From NCBI GenBank assembly GCA_946184255.1, contig CAMHFA010000055.1, positions 1-7,031 on the forward strand: DNA of 7,031 nt. Direction: 5' to 3'. This document shows, in pieces, positions 1-7,031 of this stretch. The position numbers and the translations under genes are program-made. Every line of letters begins with the position of its first letter. The stretch's first letter is position 1. The notes under the pieces were generated by a model. That model was given only the letters and a program-made list of their open reading frames with translations, ran no database searches and was not told the DNA's origin. This stretch comes from an uncultured Bacteroidales bacterium (lineage in GTDB: Bacteria > Bacteroidota > Bacteroidia > Bacteroidales > UBA932).

Positions 1-3000
1 CCATCTGTTGTCACCTGATTCGAACGGGGAATAGCCCAGGTGCCTGGTCTCTCCCTTACCGACAGCTATTCTCGTTACCTCCACTGTCGGAGGGATAGGG
101 TTACGGACTTGGATTGAAATCGTCTGGGATGCTTTCTGACCACTGCCCTCAGCCAGGACGGTAACCTTGGCTATCCCTTCACCGACTGCTTCCAGAGCGA
201 AGTTGACAAGCTTGTCTCCAGGCTCCTGGAAGGCAAGGGAGACCTTTTTCACTCCTGTAACGCTTAAGGGACCTTCAACCTTGACACTGACGTCTGCTGA
301 TTTTACCGATCCTTCAAGAGCGAACACATTGACCGGGAGGGTAACCTTCTCTCCTGTACCGATGACCCGGGGCAGGGTGGGGAGAACCATCAGAGGAGAC
401 CTGACAGGTACGGTCTTGTCTGCATTGCCGTAAACCGCATCATGTGCAGCTACCACCATCACCCTGACGCTTCCCACGTACATAGGCAACCTTATCTTGT
501 GGGTGGCGGATCCTGTAGCCAGCGTAAACGGACCCATGAACTGTACGACCGGGTTGAAGCGGTTGTCCTTCTTGGCTCCTACTATGACATCTTCGTCTCC
601 TCCGATGCTGAACAGTGGAGAGAACCTCCCGCTGTAGGCGCCGATGACATAATCATAAAGATCCCAGGTCTTGACCCCAAGGGCTTCCCTCTCGTACATG
701 AACTTCCAAGGATCCGGAGTCTTGAATCCGGTGATGTCCAGGAGGCCTTCATCCACGATGGCAAGGGTGTATGTCATGGGTTTCCCGTTCTTCTCCTTGA
801 TCTTCACCCTGAATTCCTGTTCGGGGCTGAGGACATCCGGCATGTCGATGAGTGGAACAAGATGGGATTCATTGTCATTGACAGATATGGGACGTACTCC
901 GTAAAGCCTTATCGGAAGGTCATTGTCAGCTCTCTCGTGGGGCTGGAGAAGTGAGACATGGATGTAGAAGTTGGGAGCCATCTGCTCAGTCACCTTGAAG
1001 GTATAGGTCATGTCTTCCTCTCCGGAAACCTTGACCCATTCCCTGGAGATCACTTCCCTGGAATTCTCCAGTGAGACCAGGGCCTGTCCCTTTGATGCAG
1101 CCGGGATGAAAACTTTTACTTTTTCGCCTACTTCGTAGCTGTCCTTGTCTGTTGAGAAAGACAACATTGTCAGGCCATCCGGATCGGTCTTGGCAGAACG
1201 CCCCCTGTAGGCCGGCCAGTCAACATAGAAGATGTCTCCGGAGAGATGACCGCTGTCATTGTCTTTGACTATAACAAGGTAACGTCCCCAGTCGGGATAG
1301 TCAACCCTGAAGGGGATCGTGCTGGGATTCTTGCCAGACTTCAACTCTCCGGTTGAAAGAGGTTCAGTCGATGAACTGTTGACATAGGAGTCAAGGCTTT
1401 CATTCCTGCTTTCCCACCACCAGCTCCATTTGATCTTATAGACTGCATAGGAGAGATTCTCTCCTGTAACGGGCTTACCTTCCTTGTCAACAGCCACTAC
1501 CTCGATCTTGTAGTCCTTGTCTGTTTCAAGGAACTGGCTTTCTCCCTCAGTAGGAACCTTAACTCCTACGTAAGTCTGGTAAGGGGAATAGGGCACGGTC
1601 ATGGTGTTGAAACTGATGTCTCCGCCGGGCTCCTGGACAGAGGTTACTATGTCTGCAGCAAGCATTCCCGGAGCATCTTCTGCCGGTGGCATTTCTACAT
1701 TCACCCTTGTTTTCCCATCCTTGTCGAGACGGGTGTCAACGAGGTTGTGTTCGCTTTTGGAGAACTCGGAGAGGGGAGTGGTGAATTTGAACCCTTCGTA
1801 ACCTTTGAAGGTAGAGGCTCCGCTCCTCAAGGTCATGTCAACCTTGACTGCCAGGCCGGAAGCGGCTGGCCCGGTCAGCCAGTTCGAAGATATTCCCAGA
1901 GGGAAGGTCTTTCCTCCTTCGATGGCCCCCTCCATGTCGAGATTGACCTTCAACCTATTGGGCTTTATGCTTTCGATCTTCAGATTCTTCCTGAAGGTTG
2001 CTCCTCCGATCTTGAAGTAGGCTGTCCAGTCTCCGGTAGGGTCTTCATCCTTGGTAGGGATGTCGAACACATAGAACCCGTCCTTTCCGTTACCGTTTAT
2101 AATCTTGGTGTAATACCTTGATTCAGGGGTATAGAGTTCCATGACGGCAGGATGCTTGTCGGGAATCCGGTCATCCTTATCCTCGAGAAGCAGTGTGACA
2201 TGGAGAGTATCTCCCGGTCTCCAGACACCTCTTTCACCGTAAATGAATGCCTTCAAGCCCTTCTCAAGGGTTTTTCCTCCCACGTCGAAACGGCTGAGAG
2301 ACTTTTCATCACCATCAGTCACCTTGAGATAGCTGGTTGCTCCTCCACGCTTTGCCACCACCACGAACGGCCTTCCCGAGAGATCGATCTCTGCCATTCC
2401 GTCAGTGCCGGACTTGGCATAACCGATCTCTTCGAGCTGATAGCTGTAAACGTAAAGCTCGGCGTTGAACACCGGCTCCGCGGTGAGGATGTCACTCACG
2501 CTGACCCAGAGTTTGTCGCCTCCTGAATATTTTGCAATGACTCCGAGGTTCGAGGTCAGGAGATTGATCGAAGGGAACCTGGATTCTTCCATGTAGAATG
2601 ATGGCTTCTGAGGATTGTCCCTGTCTTCCCAGACATATTTGGTCCAGTCGTGGTAATAGCCTTCATAGAAGTAGGGATCAGGCCTGTCCCATTCCTTGTA
2701 GTCATCCTCGGTAAGCTCCACTGAAGAGATGTTGACCAGTTCATCAGCCGGAGTACCGCTCTTGAAACTGGCGGCTTTTCCGTACACTGAATAATCCTGC
2801 TTGAATGACAATTTTACCCTGTAGATCGCACCGGCTTCCTGTTTGAAAAGGCCGGAAAGGTCCACACTGTAGTCCTGCCATTTATGAAGATTCTTGGAAG
2901 GATCCGAGTCGAGCCTGATGCTCCTTCGGTAAACAAGCCTGCCGCTTCTCCTCAGGGAATTATTACAATCAAGGTCGTTATCCTGGAGGAACATCAGTAC

Positions 3001-4131
3001 GTTATCCTCGTAGATCTGGACAATGCTGATATCGACGGCTTTCAGATTCACTGCCTTGAACGGGAGGATGAGTTCCTTCGAGTTGGGAAGGATGGTTCCC
3101 GTCAAGGGAATCTCCACCGCCGGCTTTTCTTCTGCAGGGGAGAAAGATTTTGAATAGTCCTCACCGAGCCGTACCCCGTTGTACCCTTTCACGGCATCCG
3201 AGATCTTCAGCGTAACCAGATCGTCTCCCGGCAACTCGTAGAAAACTTTTACCCTAGCTCCCTCGACTTGAAGGAAGTACTTTCCTACTCCCTCTAAAGT
3301 AAACAGACCTGAATAGTCGTCCATGTCTGCGAGGGGATTGGAGAAATAGATGTTGATATAGGGATCATCGGCTTCAACCCTTTCGGCGTCCATTACCCTG
3401 AACCCCTTGGTGGACGGTATGGTCACTTCCAGCTTTGAATCGGTAACGAATCCGGTGTTTCCGGCTTTCATCCAGACCTTCAGGGTGTTGTCCTTGTCAG
3501 AACGCTCAAGGTTCAGGATGTCGAAATGGTAGAGGAGCTGGTCCTGGCCGGCAGTGACGGACAATTCAGCCGAGTTGCCGGGGTAGCTGTATTCCATCAT
3601 TTCCCTGACCTGCTCAACTGGCAGCTCTTCCGTCAGGGAGATTGTGCCGCTGACATTTGCCTTGTCTGGAGAAGAGGCCTGGATCGATATGTCGTCGAGG
3701 GATAATACAGCTTCCTTGATGGCCACAAGGAAACTGAATTGGAACTGGCGGAATTTCCTTGCCCCGACTTTCTGGATCTTGTCAAGCTGAAGCTTACCTA
3801 CATAGGACTGCCCGTTCTTTAAAGCCCCGCTTTCTGGGATGAATTCCAGGGTATTGCTGGTCAGCCATCTTGTGGTTCCTTTGATATGTGGCGTGAATGT
3901 CAGGATTCCATCCTTTATGTCGGCTCCGGGCATGGCACCGGGAATGTCAGAAGCAAGTTCCACACGGATTGTGGACCTGTCTGAGATGATACCTCCTGTG
4001 TGAGCCTTGATAAAAGTTGCGAACTCAGTGCTCTGTCCTTTGCTCTTGCCGAAGCGGCTGCATGATGAGCTGAGAGGAATCAAAACAGCTATGGCCAGGA
4101 TGGCCAGGATGATACCGCTATGTCTTTTCAT
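1..4131 (-). CDS. Alpha-2-macroglobulin family lipoprotein, N-terminal 1377 residues (3' end beyond window)
   Basis: Bacterial A2Ms are envelope proteins thought to trap attacking proteases. The frame is open from ATG 4131 to base 1; an in-frame stop lies just upstream (4147-4149), fixing the start, and a weak AAGGA sits 12 nt before it. Residues 1-24 form a lipoprotein signal: basic MKRH, a hydrophobic stretch, then LSSSC with lipid-accepting Cys24. Macroglobulin-like repeats follow. Landmarks are WQDYSVDLSGLFKQ (418-431), the MG2 hallmark RGVWRPGDTLH (634-644), WSWWWES (902-908), YPDWGRY (945-951), a bait-region-like domain (about 985-1130) including AIVDEGLLDITGFKTPDPW (1124-1142), and the A2M core (about 1197-1271) with RVMVVAAHD and SPLMVLPTLPR. 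The thioester domain, and any CxEQ motif, would lie beyond the edge; relatives run to roughly 1800-1900 residues (from memory). After Cys24 come SRFGKSK, basic rather than acidic, so periplasm-facing anchoring is inferred. In many bacteria a penicillin-binding protein 1C gene is adjacent; that side is not visible. Family is confident; thioester status is unknown. Confidence 0.9.
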   Translation of the reverse strand, partial: MKRHSGIILAILAIAVLIPLSSSCSRFGKSKGQSTEFATFIKAHTGGIISDRSTIRVELASDIPGAMPGADIKDGILTFTPHIKGTTRWLTSNTLEFIPESGALKNGQSYVGKLQLDKIQKVGARKFRQFQFSFLVAIKEAVLSLDDISIQASSPDKANVSGTISLTEELPVEQVREMMEYSYPGNSAELSVTAGQDQLLYHFDILNLERSDKDNTLKVWMKAGNTGFVTDSKLEVTIPSTKGFRVMDAERVEADDPYINIYFSNPLADMDDYSGLFTLEGVGKYFLQVEGARVKVFYELPGDDLVTLKISDAVKGYNGVRLGEDYSKSFSPAEEKPAVEIPLTGTILPNSKELILPFKAVNLKAVDISIVQIYEDNVLMFLQDNDLDCNNSLRRSGRLVYRRSIRLDSDPSKNLHKWQDYSVDLSGLFKQEAGAIYRVKLSFKQDYSVYGKAASFKSGTPADELVNISSVELTEDDYKEWDRPDPYFYEGYYHDWTKYVWEDRDNPQKPSFYMEESRFPSINLLTSNLGVIAKYSGGDKLWVSVSDILTAEPVFNAELYVYSYQLEEIGYAKSGTDGMAEIDLSGRPFVVVAKRGGATSYLKVTDGDEKSLSRFDVGGKTLEKGLKAFIYGERGVWRPGDTLHVTLLLEDKDDRIPDKHPAVMELYTPESRYYTKIINGNGKDGFYVFDIPTKDEDPTGDWTAYFKIGGATFRKNLKIESIKPNRLKVNLDMEGAIEGGKTFPLGISSNWLTGPAASGLAVKVDMTLRSGASTFKGYEGFKFTTPLSEFSKSEHNLVDTRLDKDGKTRVNVEMPPAEDAPGMLAADIVTSVQEPGGDISFNTMTVPYSPYQTYVGVKVPTEGESQFLETDKDYKIEVVAVDKEGKPVTGENLSYAVYKIKWSWWWESRNESLDSYVNSSSTEPLSTGELKSGKNPSTIPFRVDYPDWGRYLVIVKDNDSGHLSGDIFYVDWPAYRGRSAKTDPDGLTMLSFSTDKDSYEVGEKVKVFIPAASKGQALVSLENSREVISREWVKVSGEEDMTYTFKVTEQMAPNFYIHVSLLQPHERADNDLPIRLYGVRPISVNDNESHLVPLIDMPDVLSPEQEFRVKIKEKNGKPMTYTLAIVDEGLLDITGFKTPDPWKFMYEREALGVKTWDLYDYVIGAYSGRFSPLFSIGGDEDVIVGAKKDNRFNPVVQFMGPFTLATGSATHKIRLPMYVGSVRVMVVAAHDAVYGNADKTVPVRSPLMVLPTLPRVIGTGEKVTLPVNVFALEGSVKSADVSVKVEGPLSVTGVKKVSLAFQEPGDKLVNFALEAVGEGIAKVTVLAEGSGQKASQTISIQVRNPIPPTVEVTRIAVGKGETRHLGYSPFESGDNRW
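4091..4108. repeat. Two tandem copies of a 9-bp unit in the lipoprotein signal sequence
   Basis: ATGGCCAGG occurs twice in direct succession and is followed by a further ATG. On the minus strand it encodes the repeated Ile-Leu-Ala of the hydrophobic core of the A2M signal peptide. Gain or loss of a unit would lengthen or shorten the core by three residues without breaking the frame. Two copies may be coincidence of a repetitive hydrophobic segment. Confidence 0.6.
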
Positions 4132-4164
4132 ATTGTATGAATATCCTTAGTAATTATTATTCTT

Positions 4165-4195
4165 CAAATATAACCATTGTCTGGATTATTGACAA
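4165..4195 (-). promoter_or_regulatory. Candidate Bacteroidetes-type promoter for the A2M gene
   Basis: Read on the minus strand, TTG (bases 4195-4193) is followed after 20 nt by TATATTTG (4172-4165), a full match to the -7 consensus TAnnTTTG of the Bacteroidetes primary sigma factor, at a spacing close to the usual one. Transcription would begin near 4158, leaving a leader of roughly 25-30 nt before the A2M start codon. The TTG overlaps the right arm of the inverted repeat at 4177-4195, so a protein bound there could block or modify this promoter. The motif match is seen; its activity is inferred. Confidence 0.55.
4177..4195. promoter_or_regulatory. Inverted repeat TTGTC-N9-GACAA, possible operator
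   Basis: TTGTC (4177-4181) and GACAA (4191-4195) are perfect inverted arms around a 9-nt spacer. The arms are the same pentamers as in the palindrome at 4222-4234, whose centre lies 42 bp away, about four helical turns. It covers the likely -33 box of the divergent A2M promoter. Five-bp arms are short, so this could be chance; repetition of the same pentamer is the main support. Confidence 0.35.
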
Positions 4196-4221
4196 GATTT
4201 GGACCGTTCAATTCCTCCTTG

Positions 4222-4234
4222 TGACAATTTGTCA
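4222..4234. promoter_or_regulatory. Perfect 13-bp palindrome TGACAATTTGTCA, possible regulator site for groESL
   Basis: TGACAA and TTGTCA are perfect inverted arms around a single T. It lies 12 bp upstream of the -24/-12-like element before groES, a place suited to an activator or repressor of the chaperonin operon. It is not the CIRCE element (TTAGCACTC-N9-GAGTGCTAA), and no CIRCE is present. I do not recognise the binding protein. Confidence 0.45.
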
Positions 4235-4246
4235 GTCGCTTCCGGA

Positions 4247-4261
4247 TGGCACAGCCTTTGA
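4247..4261 (+). promoter_or_regulatory. Candidate groESL promoter, sigma-54-like -24/-12 element
   Basis: TGGCAC (4247-4252), then five bases, then TTGA (4258-4261), resembles the sigma-54 consensus TGGCAC-N5-TTGC. The -24 half is a full match and the GG-N10-GC rule is broken only at the last base (GA). Transcription would start near 4273, giving a leader of about 55 nt before groES. Alternative: TTTG (4228-4231) and AGCCTTTG (4253-4260), 21 bp apart, form a poor primary-sigma promoter in which the TA of the -7 box is lost. Both readings put the start point in nearly the same place. No better promoter is visible upstream of groES. Confidence 0.4.
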
Positions 4262-4327
4262 TTTCATCTGGATGCCTCCCGTGAATCGGGACCGTAACGA
4301 TAAACAACATTTAAATTTATTCATATC

Positions 4328-4594
4328 ATGATCAGACCATTGGCAGACAGAGTCTTGATCGAGCCTAAGGAGGCCGAGACAAAGACAGCTTCAGGAATTT
4401 ACATTCCCGACACAGCAAAAGAGAAACCCCAGCAGGGCAAGGTGATAGCCGTTGGCCCCGGAAAGAAGGATGAACCGATGGAGGTTAAAGTCGGTGAGGA
4501 AGTCCTTTATGGGAAATACGCTGGCACGGAGGTTACCTTCGAAGACAAGAAGTATCTTATCGTGAAGCAGTCGGATATTCTAGCTATCTTATAA
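4328..4594 (+). CDS. groES: Co-chaperonin GroES (Hsp10)
   Basis: The 88-residue protein is the cytoplasmic lid of the GroEL chamber: a seven-subunit ring that caps GroEL with ATP bound, so that a substrate protein folds in isolation. The N-terminus [12 protein letters not shown] is the family signature. The mobile loop that docks on GroEL is at about residues 15-35, with Gly23 and the hydrophobic tripeptide Ile24-Tyr25-Ile26 at its tip. The beta-barrel follows (GKVIAVGPG at 37-45, [15 protein letters not shown] at 55-69), ending in [13 protein letters not shown]. Length is normal for the phylum, slightly shorter than in Escherichia coli. The ATG at 4328 gives the full N-terminus. Its leader is AT-rich (ATTTAAATTTATTCAT) with no Shine-Dalgarno, as is common in Bacteroidota. 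groEL follows after 21 bp, so the two form one operon. Confidence 0.98.
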   Translation: MIRPLADRVLIEPKEAETKTASGIYIPDTAKEKPQQGKVIAVGPGKKDEPMEVKVGEEVLYGKYAGTEVTFEDKKYLIVKQSDILAIL

Positions 4595-6238
<1,644 letters not shown>

Positions 6239-6264
6239 TAAACATCGTCCTTATGAAGTATTCC

Positions 6265-6304
6265 GGATGGACAGTCTTTTTGGCTGTCCATCCTTTTATT
6301 TTTT
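6265..6304 (+). terminator. Rho-independent terminator of groESL
   Basis: GGATGGACAG (6265-6274) pairs perfectly with CTGTCCATCC (6284-6293) across a 9-nt loop, and a T-rich tract broken by a single A follows (6294-6304). It starts 26 bp after the groEL stop. The opposite strand has no T-tract, so it should end transcription only in the groESL direction and separate the operon from the transporter gene. Confidence 0.93.
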
Positions 6305-6320
6305 ATGTAAAATCCGTAAC

Positions 6321-6350
6321 TTGCGAAGAAGACACTGACTACTAACTTTT
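6321..6350 (+). promoter_or_regulatory. Candidate primary-sigma promoter for the transporter gene
   Basis: TTG (6321-6323) is followed after 19 nt by TAACTTTT (6343-6350), one mismatch from the Bacteroidetes -7 consensus TAnnTTTG. The position, after the groESL terminator and 16 bp before the ATG at 6367, fits an independent transcription unit. Such short motifs recur by chance, so support is moderate. Confidence 0.35.
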
Positions 6351-6366
6351 CATAATATTCAGACTC

Positions 6367-7031
6367 ATGGTTATTGTTAACAGTTACGCACTGGCAGTTT
6401 TTCTCTGCTTCATCCGCAAAGAGTTGGAGGTATGAACTCTTTTATTGGGATTATGTGATAGGAATGGTTTTGTTTGCCCTTATCCTTGCCCTGACCCTCG
6501 GCAGTTTCGGCACTGACGGTGAGTCATTCTTCTATAATATCAGCCATCTGTCATGGAAGAATGTAGGATGGATCCTGGTTGGAGGCATCATCTTCAATGC
6601 TTCAAACATCCTTCTCAGCGCTTCCACTTCTATCGCCGGTATGTCTGTGGCCTTTCCTCTGGGAGTCGGCATCGCACTTGTGCTCGGTGTGATCAACAAT
6701 TATATCACTAACAACAAGGGTAATGCGGTCCTTCTTGCCTTAGGAGTAGCCCTTGTAGTGATCGCCATCATCTGCAATGGTGTCGCTTCCGGAAAGAAGG
6801 GGGAGTCCAATGTCAGCAAGGCCGACCAGAGGAAGGGTGTTATCCTCGCCCTGATCGCCGGTATCGTGATGTCCTTCTTCTCTTCATTCGTCATGAGGGG
6901 AATGGGTAATGTGACAGGAGTTGAACCTTTTGTCCATCCGTATGCCACTCCTTACACCGCCTCTGTCATATTCACTCTCGGCGTGCTTCTGAGCAACCTT
7001 CTCTTCAATACTATAGTAATGAAGAAGCCGT
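6367..7031 (+). pseudogene. Frameshifted DMT/GRP-like sugar or drug transporter (3' end beyond window)
   Basis: Translation from ATG 6367 gives MVIVNSYALAVFLCFI, a typical start of a Bacteroidales membrane permease of the DMT superfamily, close to the glucose/ribose porter group. It then runs into a stop at 6433. From 6419 the family sequence resumes in the next frame as KSWRYELFYWDYVIG and stays open to the edge. Between the two matches (6415-6418) only four bases remain. Relatives, from memory, have about 16 residues here, including a conserved CWGSWGN-like stretch finishing the first helix. Roughly 44 nt therefore seem lost. Later helices are intact in sequence: MVLFALILALTLGSF, WILVGGIIFNASNILLSAS, AFPLGVGIALVLGVI, AVLLALGVALVVIAIIC, VILALIAGIVMSFFSSF and SVIFTLGVLLSNLLFNTIV. 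An in-frame ATG at 6464 could restart a protein without helix 1. The substrate is not known. The break could be real decay or a sequencing or assembly error; the well-kept downstream frame means any decay is recent. Confidence 0.75.

Noticed and set aside
442..954. 170-codon plus-strand ORF
   Set aside because: It is a shadow of the A2M gene, which has convincing family motifs in its own frame; other plus-strand ORFs at 167-433, 1747-2121, 2152-2526 and 2884-3153 are rejected for the same reason.
4201..4295. Direct repeat GGACCGT at 4201-4207 and 4289-4295
   Set aside because: Seven bases twice within 95 bp is weak, the copies have no matching flanks, and their positions fit no promoter element.
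4132..4327. CIRCE/HrcA operator before groES
   Set aside because: No TTAGCACTC or GAGTGCTAA arm, or close variant, is present.
4137..4331. 64-codon plus-strand ORF whose TGA overlaps the groES ATG (ATGA), resembling a coupled leader peptide
   Set aside because: It covers the whole control region, including both inverted repeats and the likely promoter, has no recognisable product or ribosome site, and its start would lie upstream of the predicted transcript start.
6700..6948. 82-codon minus-strand ORF
   Set aside because: It is antisense to the transmembrane transporter sequence, which has clear helices in its own frame.

Overview
The window looks like a piece of a Bacteroidota chromosome, most likely order Bacteroidales. 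Three things point there: the alpha-2-macroglobulin (A2M) lipoprotein has the sequence style seen in that phylum; the transporter at the right edge belongs to a DMT/GRP-like group I know mainly from Bacteroidales; and promoter-like sequences fit the Bacteroidetes -33 TTG / -7 TAnnTTTG pattern. Family assignments are by reading translated sequence, with no database search.

Layout. Positions 4131 down to 1 (minus strand) hold one uninterrupted reading frame of 1377 codons: the N-terminal part of a large A2M-family lipoprotein that runs off the left edge just before the expected thioester domain. Positions 4132-4327 are a 196-bp divergent control region. On its plus side come groES (4328-4594) and groEL (4616-6238), a standard chaperonin operon with a 21-bp gap and a strong Shine-Dalgarno before groEL, closed by a clear rho-independent terminator (6265-6304). 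From 6367 to the right edge lies a multi-spanning membrane transporter gene. Its start codon and first 16 residues are in one frame and the rest is in the next frame, with the second half of the first membrane helix missing, so it is called a pseudogene (or an assembly error).

How the parts work together. GroES and GroEL form the cytoplasmic folding machine. The A2M lipoprotein is an envelope protein thought to trap proteases, and is functionally separate. The two units share one upstream region. That region contains two inverted repeats built from the same TTGTC/GACAA pentamer, with centres 42 bp apart. One overlaps the likely -33 box of the A2M promoter. The other lies just upstream of a -24/-12 (sigma-54-like) sequence facing groES. 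No CIRCE element is present. This control region and the broken transporter are the two parts most worth a second look. The rest is ordinary core genome, and I see no new multi-gene system.
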